From: Streptomyces sp. NRRL S-118 | GTDB lineage: Bacteria > Actinomycetota > Actinomycetes > Streptomycetales > Streptomycetaceae | NCBI RefSeq assembly: GCF_000716335.1 | Contig: NZ_KL591004.1 | Span: 107,910 to 171,909 of the forward strand | Reading direction: 5' to 3' | DNA length: 64,000 nucleotides | Shown here: positions 54,165 to 62,545 of the stretch, one piece after another | Layout of the letters: every line of letters begins with the position of its first letter | How positions within the stretch are numbered: the first letter of the stretch is position 1 | The notes under the pieces: model-generated | The model's database searches: none | Seen by the model: only the letters and a program-made list of their open reading frames with translations | What the model was told of the DNA's origin: nothing | Translations under genes and position numbers: made by a program

Positions 54165-55682
54165 TCAGTACGAGAAGGCCATCGGCCGGTCGGCCTCACG
54201 ATCGGCGTCGCGGTCGTGGCCGCCGATCCTGGTGGGCGGGTTGAGGTCGGACTCGGTGAGCTCGGGCGGCCCGGCCTTGACGTACTTGACGAGGAGCTTG
54301 ACCTCGATCACGGCGAGCACGGCGTAGAGCGCGGTGAAGACGATCAGCGAGATGAGCACCTCGGCCTGGGACACACCGGGGGAAACGGCGTCACGTGTCC
54401 GCAGCACCCCGTACACCACCCACGGCTGGCGGCCCATCTCGGTGAAGATCCAGCCCCACGAGTTGGCGATGAGCGGGAAGCCGAGCGTCCACAGGGCGCC
54501 CAGCCAGTACAGCTTGGTGAGCTTGGGGCTCAGGGGCTTGCGGAAGAGCACCAGGTTCGGCACCTCGTCGTCGCCCACCCGCAGCCGCTTCGGCAGCAGG
54601 AACCGCTTGCGGGTCAGCCACAGCCCGAGGAGCCCGAGCGAGAAGGACGCCATGCCGAAGCCGATCATCCACCGGAATCCCCAGTACGCGACGGGGATGT
54701 TGGGCCGGTAGTCGCCGGGGCCGTACTTCTCCTGGAGCGCCTCATTGGTGTCGTTGATGCCGGGGACGTACGACTCGAAGTCGCTGTGCGCGAGGAAGGA
54801 CAGCAGGCCGGGTATCTCGACGGCGACCTTGTTGTGGCCCTTGTCGACGTCTCCGTACGCGAAGATCGAGAAGGGCGCGGGGCTCTCGCCGTCCCACAGC
54901 GCCTCGGCCGCGGCCATCTTCATCGGCTGCTGCTGGTACATGACCTTGCCGAGGAAGTCACCGCTGATCGCGGTCAGCATGCCGCCGACCACGACGGTGA
55001 CCAGTCCGAGCCGCAGCGAGGTCTTCATGACCGGGACGTGCTTCGTGCGGGCCAGGTGGTACGCGGCGATGCCGACCATGAACGCCCCACCGGTGAGGAA
55101 GGCCGCGGACATGGTGTGGAAGACCTGGGTCACGGTGGTGTTCTGGCTGAGCACCGCCCAGAAGTCGGTCAGCTCCGCCCGCCCGGTGGCCGCGTTGATC
55201 CGGTAGCCGACCGGGTGCTGCATCCAGGAGTTCGCCGCCAGGATGAAGTACGCGGACAGGATGGTGCCGATCGAGACCATCCATATACAGGCCAGGTGGA
55301 TCCTCTTCGGCAACTTGTCCCAGCCGAAGATCCACAGCCCGATGAACGTCGACTCGAAGAAGAAGGCGATGAGCGCCTCGAAGGCGAGCGGCGCGCCGAA
55401 GACGTCACCGACGAAGCGCGAGTAGTCGGACCAGTTCATGCCGAACTGGAACTCCTGCACGATGCCGGTGACCACACCCATCGCGATATTGATCAGGAAC
55501 AGCTTTCCCCAGAACTTCGTCGCCTTGAGGTACTTCTCCTTCTCCGTCCGCACCCAAGCGGTCTGCAGACCGGCAGTGAGGGCGGCGAGGGAGATCGTCA
55601 GGGGAACGAAGAGGAAGTGGTAGACGGTAGTGATACCGAACTGCCACCGCGCCAGCGTCTCTGGCGCCAGAGCCAGGTCCAC
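54165..55682 (-). CDS. cydA: Cytochrome bd oxidase subunit I
   Basis: The 505-residue subunit carries the heme sites. Axial ligands match His22 (TTVYHFLF), His189 (TQVFHTM) and the Met in WGFRWMIGFGM. Acidic residues in FEALIAFFFESTF (Glu102, Glu110) belong to the proton path and heme pocket. GRQPW marks the quinol-binding Q-loop region, which is of the short type usual in actinobacteria. The C-terminal 25 residues are polar and Asp-rich. A Rex operator lies about 90-105 bp upstream, so expression should rise when the NADH/NAD ratio is high. Confidence 0.96.
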   Translation of the reverse strand: MDLALAPETLARWQFGITTVYHFLFVPLTISLAALTAGLQTAWVRTEKEKYLKATKFWGKLFLINIAMGVVTGIVQEFQFGMNWSDYSRFVGDVFGAPLAFEALIAFFFESTFIGLWIFGWDKLPKRIHLACIWMVSIGTILSAYFILAANSWMQHPVGYRINAATGRAELTDFWAVLSQNTTVTQVFHTMSAAFLTGGAFMVGIAAYHLARTKHVPVMKTSLRLGLVTVVVGGMLTAISGDFLGKVMYQQQPMKMAAAEALWDGESPAPFSIFAYGDVDKGHNKVAVEIPGLLSFLAHSDFESYVPGINDTNEALQEKYGPGDYRPNIPVAYWGFRWMIGFGMASFSLGLLGLWLTRKRFLLPKRLRVGDDEVPNLVLFRKPLSPKLTKLYWLGALWTLGFPLIANSWGWIFTEMGRQPWVVYGVLRTRDAVSPGVSQAEVLISLIVFTALYAVLAVIEVKLLVKYVKAGPPELTESDLNPPTRIGGHDRDADREADRPMAFSY

Positions 55683-55770
55683 GACATCTTCTCCTTACGG
55701 CCGTGCAGGGTCGTCGTGCGCCCCCACCGCCCACCTGATTCCGGCGGATCCCGGGAGGAACCAGGCGAGC

Positions 55771-55788
55771 TTGTGAATGCGTTCACAA
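55771..55788. promoter_or_regulatory. Rex operator upstream of cydA
   Basis: TTGTGAATGCGTTCACAA is an inverted repeat matching the Streptomyces Rex consensus TGTGAACGCGTTCACA with one changed base in the centre. Rex is a redox-sensing repressor known to control cyd operons. On the minus strand CATAAT at about 55798-55803 can be the -10 element, which puts the operator over the transcription start. Confidence 0.88.
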
Positions 55789-55877
55789 TCACAAGCAATT
55801 ATGACTCACACGAAATCCGTAGCGGTACCCGGGGGTACCTCTACCGGAAAACTTCAACATCTTGTTGAATCCAGCGG

Positions 55878-56252
55878 GTGCAGATACGTATCTCCTGGCC
55901 CGCCGGCCACACGACCGCGACCATCGAGGAAACCCCCACGAGCAAGGCGCTCGCAGGGGTCCTCCCGATCACCTCCACCGCCCGCAGCTGGGGCGAGGAG
56001 GTCTACTTCGACACACCCGTCTCCACCGCCCTGGAGGCGGACGCCCGCCAGGTGGTGGAACCCGGCACCGTCGCCTTCTGGACCGAGGGCGACGCGCTGG
56101 CCCTGCCGTACGGGCCCACCCCGGTCTCGCGGGGTGACGAATGCCGCCTCGCGAGCCGGTGCAACGTCCTGGGCCGGCTCGACGGGGACCCGCGCGTCCT
56201 CGCCACCGTCCGCGACGGCGACCCGGTGCGCGTCGAGCTGGTGACCGACTAG
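55878..56252 (+). CDS. Cyclophilin-like fold protein
   Basis: The 124-residue protein matches the small cyclophilin-like (TM1367-type) family in length and pattern: QIRISWPAGHTTATIEETPTS at the N-terminus, WGEEVYFDTPV, GTVAFWTEGDALALPYGPTPVS. Members have a cyclophilin fold without known prolyl isomerase residues, and their role is unknown. It is transcribed away from cydA, and the Rex operator lies between the two starts, about 90 bp upstream of this GTG. Rex could therefore also affect this gene. Confidence 0.8.
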   Translation: MQIRISWPAGHTTATIEETPTSKALAGVLPITSTARSWGEEVYFDTPVSTALEADARQVVEPGTVAFWTEGDALALPYGPTPVSRGDECRLASRCNVLGRLDGDPRVLATVRDGDPVRVELVTD

Positions 56253-56265
56253 CGCGGCCCGCCCG

Positions 56266-57384
56266 TCAGAACTTCTCCTTGCGGTAGGACTCCGCCACCC
56301 GCAGGAAGATGTCGTTGGCCTCGCTCTCGCCGATCGTCACCCGCACGCCCTCACCGGCGAACGGCCGCACGACCACACCGGCCTCCTCGCAGGCCGCCGC
56401 GAAACCCGCGGTCGCCTCGCCCAGCCGCAGCCACACGAAGTTGGCGTGCGTCTCGGGCACCGTCCAGCCCTGGGCCACCAGCCCGTCGTAGACCCGCGTG
56501 CGCTCACACACCAAGGAGCCAACGCGCCCCAGCAGTGCGTCCTCGGCACGCAGCGAGGCCACCGCCGCGTCCTGCGCGAGCTGGCTCACGCAGAAGGGCA
56601 GCGCCGTCTTGCGCAGGGCCGCGGCGACCGGCTCGTGGGCGACGGCGAAACCCACCCGGAGCCCGGCCAGCCCGTACGCCTTGGAGAACGTCCGCAGGAC
56701 GGCCACGTTCGGCCGGTTGCGGTAGATCTCGATCCCGTCCGGCACCTCGGAGTCCCGGATGAACTCGCGGTACGCCTCGTCCAGCACCACCAGCACATCG
56801 GACGGAACCCGGTCCAGGAACCGCTCCAGCTCGGCCCGGCGCACCACCGTGCCCGTGGGGTTGTTGGGGTTGCAGATGAAAATCAGCCGCGTCCGGTCGG
56901 TGATCGCATCCGCCATCGCGTCCAGGTCGTGCACATCACCCTCGGTCAGCGGGACCTGCACCGGAGTGGCACCGCTGATCTGCGCGATGATCGGGTACGC
57001 CTCGAAGGACCGCCAGGCGTACAGCACCTCGTCGCCCGGACCGGCGGTGCTCTGGACGAGCTGCTGCGCCACGCCCACCGAGCCGGTGCCCGTGGCCAGG
57101 TGCGTCACCGGTACCCCGAAGCGCTCGGAGATCTCGGCCATCAGCCCGGTGCAGGCCGCATCGGGGTAGCGGTTGAAAGCGCCCGCGGCGGCCATCGCCG
57201 ACTCCAGCACGCCGGGCAGCGGCGGGTAGGGGTTCTCGTTGGAGGACAGCTTGTAGGCGACCGGCTTGCCCTCACCGGCGCTCGCGGCGGGCTTGCCCGG
57301 CTTGTACGTGGGAATGCCGTCCAGCGCGGCCCGCAGCTTCGGGCCCGTGCCGCTCGCGCCGCTCTTCCCGCTCGTCTCGCTCAC
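56266..57384 (-). CDS. hisC: Histidinol-phosphate/aromatic aminotransferase
   Basis: The 372-residue PLP enzyme has [38 protein letters not shown] and the PLP-binding Lys in [15 protein letters not shown]. It interconverts imidazole-acetol phosphate and histidinol phosphate, or works on aromatic amino acids. In Streptomyces a separate hisC lies in the his operon, so this stand-alone copy may act on phenylpyruvate or similar substrates (inference). The GTG start follows GGAGGACCACA. It ends 13 bp from the cyclophilin-like gene, tail to tail. Confidence 0.88.
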   Translation of the reverse strand: MSETSGKSGASGTGPKLRAALDGIPTYKPGKPAASAGEGKPVAYKLSSNENPYPPLPGVLESAMAAAGAFNRYPDAACTGLMAEISERFGVPVTHLATGTGSVGVAQQLVQSTAGPGDEVLYAWRSFEAYPIIAQISGATPVQVPLTEGDVHDLDAMADAITDRTRLIFICNPNNPTGTVVRRAELERFLDRVPSDVLVVLDEAYREFIRDSEVPDGIEIYRNRPNVAVLRTFSKAYGLAGLRVGFAVAHEPVAAALRKTALPFCVSQLAQDAAVASLRAEDALLGRVGSLVCERTRVYDGLVAQGWTVPETHANFVWLRLGEATAGFAAACEEAGVVVRPFAGEGVRVTIGESEANDIFLRVAESYRKEKF

Positions 57385-57650
57385 TGTGGTCCTCCTCGAC
57401 CGTGCGTACCACCAATACTTCTCACCCTATGAGGATTCGGCCGCTGTGCGAATGGCTTCAGGACGACGAATGCCGCACGCCCGCCGCCGGGCGGCAGGAC
57501 AGGGGGAGCGCTCCCGGGACGGCGCGCGCCGGTGGCTCACGCCGTGGCGCGCATCCCCCGTAGAGGTGAGTTGAGCCCTCACCGAGACCTCGGCCATGTG
57601 GCCGGACCGTACGCACCCACATCTGGCCGTGCCAAGAGAAAAGGCCCAAC

Positions 57651-57669
57651 TGCCTTGCAAAACAAGGCA
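57651..57669. promoter_or_regulatory. Inverted repeat between hisC and the LacI-type gene
   Basis: TGCCTTG-CAAAA-CAAGGCA is a perfect 7-bp inverted repeat with an A-rich spacer. It lies 95 bp before the regulator gene in a 378-bp gap that otherwise shows no gene. It may be an operator of the adjacent LacI-type protein. Confidence 0.45.
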
Positions 57670-57747
57670 ATTGCGGGGAGCCGACCATGCAGAATCGTGC
57701 CTGTCAACGAGTGAATATGCGACCGGCTCAACCGCCCGCCATCGCCC

Positions 57748-57753
57748 TACTAT
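57748..57753 (+). promoter_or_regulatory. -10 element of the LacI-type gene (leaderless candidate)
   Basis: TACTAT ends nine bases before the ATG, and no ribosome binding site is visible. Transcription would start at or next to the start codon, as in many Streptomyces leaderless mRNAs. Confidence 0.5.
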
Positions 57754-57762
57754 CGGCTCGCC

Positions 57763-58869
57763 ATGACAGCAGCAGGGAAGCACCAGGTGAGCCGGGCACA
57801 GACCCGGGGAAGCCGGCAGGGTCGAGCGGGCATCCGGGACGTGGCCGCCGCAGCCGGGGTCTCCATCACGACTGTCTCCGACGCGCTCAACGGCAAGGGC
57901 CGGCTCCCGGACGCCACCCGCCGCCATGTCCGCGAGGTCGCCGACCGGCTGGGCTACCGCCCGTCGGCCGCGGCCCGCACGCTCCGTACCGGCAAGTCCG
58001 GCCTCATCGGCCTGACGGTGACGACCTACGGGGATGAACCTTTCACCTTCACCGAATTCGCCTATTTCGCCGAGATGGCCCGGGCCGCCACCTCCGCCGC
58101 GCTCGCCCGCGGCTACGCCCTGGTCATCCTGCCCGCCACCTCACGCCACGACGTCTGGTCGAACGTCGCCCTCGACGGCACCGTCGTCATCGACCCCTCC
58201 GACCACGACCCGGTGGTCACGGAGCTCGTCCGCCAAGGGCTGCCCGTCGTCTCCGACGGCCGCCCCGCCGGAACGGTTCCGGTCACCGCCTGGGTCGACA
58301 ACGACCACGAGGCCGCCGTACTCGATCTGCTCGACCACCTCGCAGCCGCCGGCGCCCGCCGGATCGGCCTGCTCACCGGCACCAGCACCGACACCTACAC
58401 GCGGCTCTCCACCAGCGCGTACCTCAGCTGGTGCGAGCGCGTGGGCCAGGACCCGGTGTACGAGGCCTACCCGGCCCACGACCCGTGCGCCGGGGCCGTC
58501 GCCGCCGACCGGCTGCTCGCACGCCCGGACCGCCCGGACGCCGTCTACGGTCTCTTCGACCCCAACGGCACCGACCTGCTCGCCGCGGCACGGCGCTACG
58601 GCCTGCGCGTCCCCGACGACCTGCTGCTCGTGTGCTGCAGCGAATCCACGGTGTACGCCGCCACCGAGCCGCCCATCACCACGCTGTCCCTCAAACCGCG
58701 CCGGATCGGCACCGCGGTCGTCCAGCTGCTCATCGACGCCATCGAGGGCATCGACGCCGACCGGCCGGTCGAGCAGGTGATACCGACGGAGCTCATCGTC
58801 CGGACGTCCTCCCAGCGACGCTCCACCCGTACGACCGTCAGTCCTCCCAGGTCGCCGTCCCAGGAGTGA
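57763..58869 (+). CDS. LacI family transcriptional regulator
   Basis: The 368-residue protein has a basic N-terminal arm of about 20 residues and the LacI helix-turn-helix (IRDVAAAAGVSITTVSDALNGKG, hinge region SAAARTLRTGK). A periplasmic-binding-type effector domain follows (ARRIGLLTGTSTDT, DAVYGLFDPNGTDLLAAA). The effector is unknown. The C-terminal 25 residues are Ser/Arg-rich. No sugar uptake operon is adjacent, so it probably acts elsewhere or on itself through the inverted repeat upstream. Confidence 0.9.
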   Translation: MTAAGKHQVSRAQTRGSRQGRAGIRDVAAAAGVSITTVSDALNGKGRLPDATRRHVREVADRLGYRPSAAARTLRTGKSGLIGLTVTTYGDEPFTFTEFAYFAEMARAATSAALARGYALVILPATSRHDVWSNVALDGTVVIDPSDHDPVVTELVRQGLPVVSDGRPAGTVPVTAWVDNDHEAAVLDLLDHLAAAGARRIGLLTGTSTDTYTRLSTSAYLSWCERVGQDPVYEAYPAHDPCAGAVAADRLLARPDRPDAVYGLFDPNGTDLLAAARRYGLRVPDDLLLVCCSESTVYAATEPPITTLSLKPRRIGTAVVQLLIDAIEGIDADRPVEQVIPTELIVRTSSQRRSTRTTVSPPRSPSQE

Positions 58870-59024
58870 CTCCGGTCGCGGAACGGAGCGGACCCGCTCA
58901 CGGGTCGGCGACACGTCAGCGACAGGCCCGGGCAGGGACAGGGGCAAGGACAGGACAGACCTCCCCAATCGGGACGAAACGGCCGGTGAGCCCGGGGCGC
59001 ACCCGGATTCACCACCCCTGGTGC

Positions 59025-59054
59025 GTCACACAGCTCGGGCCTCATTCCTATGAT
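59025..59054 (+). promoter_or_regulatory. Promoter of the metallophosphoesterase gene
   Basis: GTCACA and TATGAT are separated by 18 bp. The -10 is close to consensus and the start would lie about 70 bases upstream of the ATG. Several GACAGG words lie upstream at 58915-58955. Confidence 0.45.
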
Positions 59055-59132
59055 GGGCGGACGACACCGCGGACCGCCCCGACCAGGCCGGTCTGCCAGG
59101 TGTAGGGCGTCGCGACGGTGGTGGAGGGGTCG

Positions 59133-60215
59133 ATGACTCAGGGGGCCGGTCAAGGACCCGTGGTGCGGACGGCGACGTTGCGTGACTTCCGCGTACCGCC
59201 GTACGCCCAGGTACCGGTGCAGGACCACGCCGCACACCCCGGGAACGCCTTCCCTGAAGGCGAGTTCCCCGAGGGCTACACGCCGACGGAGCGGGACCTC
59301 CCGGTGATCAACCGTGGCGACACCGTGCAGGTGACCGTCGACCCGCCGGAGGCCCCCGCCCCGGCGCCCGTCACCGCCCCCGATCCGCATGCCGGCCCCG
59401 GCCCGCTGTACGTGGTCGGCGACGTCCACGGCTACCTCGACGAGCTGGTCGCCGCACTGCGCGAGCAGGGCCTCATCGACGCCGAAGGACGCTGGGCCGC
59501 GGGCAACGCCCGGCTCTGGTTCCTCGGCGACTTCACCGACCGCGGCCCCGACGGCATCGGCGTCATCGACCTCGTCATGCGGCTGTCCGCCGAGGCCGCG
59601 GCTGCGGGCGGCTACTGCAAGGCGCTCATGGGCAACCACGAGCTGCTGCTGATCGGCGCGAAGCGGTTCGGCGACACCCCCGTCAACTCCGGTGCCGGCA
59701 CGGCCACTTTCCAGGCGGCCTGGCTGCTCAACGGCGGCCAGAAGAGCGACATGGACCGTCTCCAGGACGTTCACCTCCAGTGGATGTCCCGGCTGGACGC
59801 GGTGGTCGAGGAGGACGGGCACCTGCTGCTCCACTCCGACACCACCGCCTACCTGGAGTACGGCTCCACCGTCGAGGACGTCAACGACACCGTCCACGAG
59901 ATCCTCACCCGCAACGACGCCGACGAGTGCTGGGACCTGTTCCGCAAGCTCACCAAACGCTTCGCCTTCCGCGACGAGGGCGGTCCCACGGCCGTACGGG
60001 AACTGCTCGACGCCTACGGCGGGGAACGCGTCGTGCACGGCCACAGCCCCATCCCCTACCTCCTGGGCGAGGTGGGCTCCGAGGACGGCGAGGACAGCGC
60101 CGGCCCCTCGGTCGCCGGTCCGCACGTGTACGCCGACGGCCTCGCCATCGCCATGGACGGCGGTGTGACCATGGCCGGAAAGCTGCTGGTCGTTCAACTC
60201 CCGCTCTCTCCCTGA
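59133..60215 (+). CDS. Metallophosphoesterase (calcineurin-like)
   Basis: The 360-residue enzyme has all metal-binding motifs: VVGDVHGYLDEL, WFLGDFTDRGPDG, MGNHELLLI, His in LLLHSDTTAY and VVHGHSPIPY. The first 90 residues are Pro/Glu-rich and not part of the fold. It resembles PrpA/ApaH-like phosphatases, which can act on phosphoproteins or nucleotides; the target is unknown. The ATG at 59133 has GGAGG five bases upstream. GTG codons at 59118-59121 are alternatives. Confidence 0.88.
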   Translation: MTQGAGQGPVVRTATLRDFRVPPYAQVPVQDHAAHPGNAFPEGEFPEGYTPTERDLPVINRGDTVQVTVDPPEAPAPAPVTAPDPHAGPGPLYVVGDVHGYLDELVAALREQGLIDAEGRWAAGNARLWFLGDFTDRGPDGIGVIDLVMRLSAEAAAAGGYCKALMGNHELLLIGAKRFGDTPVNSGAGTATFQAAWLLNGGQKSDMDRLQDVHLQWMSRLDAVVEEDGHLLLHSDTTAYLEYGSTVEDVNDTVHEILTRNDADECWDLFRKLTKRFAFRDEGGPTAVRELLDAYGGERVVHGHSPIPYLLGEVGSEDGEDSAGPSVAGPHVYADGLAIAMDGGVTMAGKLLVVQLPLSP

Positions 60216-60374
60216 GACATCACGCAGCGGAGCCGAGACAGGCGATTTCCGGAATTCCTCTGTCACCCTTTGCCGTAACCGCTCTACCATCGGCTTATCC
60301 GTAGCAGGCTCTCCTCCGTTTCCGCCCGACTGCCCGTTCTACGCGGGCAAACAGGCCCTACGGAGCATCGGGGG

Positions 60375-61196
60375 ATGCACATGAAAAGCGCTCCGCACCT
60401 GCTGACCGAGGACCGCTCCGAGTACGAGCGCCTCCTCGACGAGGCACTGCGCAACGCGCACGAACGTCCGGAACTCGACGCGATCGGCAAACGGCTCAAC
60501 GCCGAACAACTGCGCACCATGGCCCTGAACGCGACGGCACTGATCACCCAGGCCGCCGCGACCGAGTACGACCACTTCGTGCAGGTGCGCGAGGAAGCGC
60601 GTACGCCCGCACCCGCCTCCACCATCGGCTCCATGCTGTCCGGCGACGACGACTCGGCGGCCGGCCCGGGCGCCGGGCTCGGTGTCGTCGTCACCGTCCT
60701 GGCCCCGGTGCTCGCCGGTACCGCCGCGGTCATCTTCCTGCTGGTCGGCTATCTGCTGATGGCCCTCGACCCGGCGCCGTCCTTCGCCGAGCCGCTCCTG
60801 ACGGCCGGCTGGTTCTTCGCCGCGGTCACGGCGCTGGGGATCCTGGTCGCCGCCGTCGGCCTGCTGGTCACGGCCCTGCGCAACAGCTCCACGCAGGTGC
60901 CCGCGCACGAACCGGGCGACGACCTGCCCGACGAAGTCGCCCGCGCGCGAGAGGCATGGCGCCATGCCCTGCTGGAGCGGGGCATCATGCCGTTCCTGCG
61001 GGACGCCCTGGCCGACCCGAGCGCCGACCCCGCCTCCGGAGCCCCTCCGCGCAGGGTCGGGCAATTGCCGAAGGTCGGTTACAGCGGCCCCGACTTCTCC
61101 AGTCCCAGCGAGGGCGGCACGGCGCCGCGACCCACGTTCACCAGCCCGGACTTCACCAGTCCGGACTTCGGCGGCCCGGAGCACCAGCCGGACTGA
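60375..61196 (+). CDS. Membrane protein with two helices and Ser-Pro-Asp tail repeats
   Basis: The protein of about 273 residues has a helical cytoplasmic N-terminus (SEYERLLDEALRNAHERPEL). Two transmembrane helices follow, at roughly 103-132 (VVVTVLAPVLAGTAAVIFLLV) and 139-165 (FFAAVTALGILVAAVGLLV). A cytoplasmic tail ends in repeated FTSPDF-type words (PDFSSP, FTSPDFTSPDFGGP). Such proteins are conserved in Streptomyces without known role. The ATG at 60381 is an alternative start. A perfect parS site lies 16 bp after the stop. Confidence 0.75.
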   Translation: MHMKSAPHLLTEDRSEYERLLDEALRNAHERPELDAIGKRLNAEQLRTMALNATALITQAAATEYDHFVQVREEARTPAPASTIGSMLSGDDDSAAGPGAGLGVVVTVLAPVLAGTAAVIFLLVGYLLMALDPAPSFAEPLLTAGWFFAAVTALGILVAAVGLLVTALRNSSTQVPAHEPGDDLPDEVARAREAWRHALLERGIMPFLRDALADPSADPASGAPPRRVGQLPKVGYSGPDFSSPSEGGTAPRPTFTSPDFTSPDFGGPEHQPD

Positions 61197-61211
61197 CCGG
61201 TGCATGGGCTC

Positions 61212-61227
61212 TGTTTCACGTGAAACA
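61212..61227. promoter_or_regulatory. ParB-binding site (parS), perfect 16-bp consensus
   Basis: TGTTTCACGTGAAACA matches the consensus at every position. It is intergenic, between the membrane protein gene and the older thiC tail copy. ParB binding here helps organise and segregate the origin region. Confidence 0.93.
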
Positions 61228-61266
61228 TCCGTTCGAGGGCCTGGCGCCGCGTCCACGCGGCCGGGG

Positions 61267-61401
61267 TCAGTCCGCCAACGGCAGATAGACCCGGTTCCCC
61301 GCAGCGGCGAACTCGGCGGACTTCTCCGCCATCCCCGCCTCGATTTCGTCCTGCTTCAGATCGCCGCCGTGCTCCCGCCGGATGTCCTGCGAGATCTTCA
61401 T
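61267..61401 (-). pseudogene. Displaced ThiC C-terminal tail (older copy, 44 codons)
   Basis: The minus strand encodes [19 protein letters not shown], then [17 protein letters not shown], ending NRVYLPLAD and a stop. This is the ThiC C-terminus after the iron-sulfur motif. No ribosome binding site precedes it, and an in-frame TGA lies two codons upstream. The [13 protein letters not shown] wording is, from memory, closer to usual streptomycete ThiC tails than the tail now on thiC. I therefore read it as the original 3' end stranded by an insertion. It lacks all catalytic residues. Confidence 0.7.
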
Positions 61402-61432
61402 CCGTCAAAGGATCAGTCCGCAGAACGACGAA

Positions 61433-61472
61433 GGCTGACCGACGACTCCCCCCGGAATGCCGTCGGTCAGCC
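61433..61472. terminator. Terminator after the second ThiC tail copy
   Basis: GGCTGACCGACG pairs perfectly with CGTCGGTCAGCC (12 bp) around a C-rich 16-base loop. The hairpin after thiC itself (62494-62528) has the same plan and partly the same bases, so the terminator seems to have been copied with the tail. Confidence 0.75.
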
Positions 61473-61485
61473 TCGTTTGCGCAGG

Positions 61486-61659
61486 TCAGTCAGCCAGCGG
61501 AAGGTAGACGCGGTTGCCAGCGGCCGCGAACTCCTTCGACTTCTCCAGCATCCCGGCCTCGATCTCCTCCGGGGTGGCGTCCGCCTCACCGCCGAACTGC
61601 TCTGTGATGCTTCTGCTGATCTTCATCGACTGAAGGATGGTCCGTAGATCGGCAGACAT
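61486..61659 (-). CDS. 57-residue protein made of a ThiC C-terminal tail with a new start
   Basis: The frame begins MSADLRTILQS, with GGGAG about nine bases upstream, and then continues as a ThiC tail ([20 protein letters not shown] to NRVYLPLAD). Compared with the thiC tail it differs at 10 of 141 bases. Seven of the nine changed codons are synonymous. The iron-sulfur CxxCxxxxC motif is not included. It could be a functional small protein, or a second displaced thiC end that happens to have gained a start. The low number of amino-acid changes favours recent copying or selection. Confidence 0.55.
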   Translation of the reverse strand: MSADLRTILQSMKISRSITEQFGGEADATPEEIEAGMLEKSKEFAAAGNRVYLPLAD

Positions 61660-61760
61660 TGGTTCGCTCTCCCAATCCGTAAAAAATGGGAAACCCCCTG
61701 GTCACCGACTACGCGCGCCACTAGCGTCGGACTCTCTTCCACACCGTCATCGGGGGACTC

Positions 61761-62480
61761 ATGCACGCCCGCACGACACAGTTGGCGACGTCAGCCGTAG
61801 CAGCTGTCATCGGTCTGTTCCTCATGTCGGGCTGTGCCCCAGCGCAGGAGCCGAAGGCCGCTGCTGGAGCGTCGTCCTCCACCCCGCCGGCCAAGTCCCT
61901 CGTGACACCCCTGACGATGGCCCAGCTCAAGACCCTCGCCTTCAAGAGCGGAGAAGTTCCGCAAGCCCACGAGCCCATCGAGGTACGCGAACCGATGCCG
62001 GAGGGCAGCGGGCGCACGTTCCCGCCCATATCCGACCCCTCCTGCCAGCCCCTCATCGACGCCCGTTCGGGCGAGGGTTCATTCGCTCACGTCTTCCAGA
62101 CCTTCAACTGGAAGGAGAACATCATGGGCGGCGGCTCGACACTTGCCTCCTACGAGGGTGACCAGGCCGAACAGCGCTTCGCAGAACTCAAGCGGGCCCT
62201 CGCCACCTGCCGGTCCTACGAGGGCGAAGGCTGGGTCGGGAAGTTCAAAGCGACGGTGAAGACGGAGGCACCACCGCAGGTCGGCGACGAGGCAGTTGCC
62301 TTCCGGGAGGTCATGCCTGCGGTGGAGATGCCCGGAGACCGCAACGAACAGTTCATCGTGGTACGTACGGGGAACACGATCGCCACGTTCTCCGAGCTCT
62401 CGGTAGGCACACCCCTGTCGTTTCCCGCCGAGCTGGTCAGTCGACAGGTGGAACGGCTGCGGAACGCCCAGCGAACCTGA
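61761..62480 (+). CDS. Predicted lipoprotein with PknH-like extracellular domain
   Basis: The 239-residue protein has a signal peptide and lipobox (LMSGC near residue 25), then a Ser/Pro linker. A domain from about residue 48 contains Cys in DPSCQPLIDA and ATCRSYEGEG, which may form a disulfide. The fold resembles the secreted sensor-like domains related to PknH C-termini (inference from pattern only). It lies between the current thiC 3' end and the copied tails, on the opposite strand from thiC. This makes it the only complete gene in the apparent insertion. Function is unknown. Confidence 0.75.
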   Translation: MHARTTQLATSAVAAVIGLFLMSGCAPAQEPKAAAGASSSTPPAKSLVTPLTMAQLKTLAFKSGEVPQAHEPIEVREPMPEGSGRTFPPISDPSCQPLIDARSGEGSFAHVFQTFNWKENIMGGGSTLASYEGDQAEQRFAELKRALATCRSYEGEGWVGKFKATVKTEAPPQVGDEAVAFREVMPAVEMPGDRNEQFIVVRTGNTIATFSELSVGTPLSFPAELVSRQVERLRNAQRT

Positions 62481-62493
62481 TCACAAGCGAACG

Positions 62494-62528
62494 ACCGGCC
62501 GACGACGCCCCCGTAGCCGTCGGCCGGT
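62494..62528. terminator. Terminator between thiC and the lipoprotein gene
   Basis: ACCGGCCGACG pairs perfectly with CGTCGGCCGGT (11 bp) around a C-rich loop. It serves both convergent genes. It resembles the hairpin at 61433-61472. Confidence 0.8.
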
Positions 62529-62545
62529 TGCCTGCCATCCGCTGA

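Noticed and set aside
47332..54327. Very long open frame (about 2,330 codons) on the plus strand
   Set aside because: It lies antisense to the M23 peptidase, cydCD and cydB genes, is rich in Arg/Gly/Pro, has no domain, and arises because high-GC codon use leaves few stops on the opposite strand.
62494..62528. thiC 3' hairpin considered as a riboswitch part
   Set aside because: It is downstream of thiC between convergent genes; a TPP riboswitch would lie upstream, outside the window.
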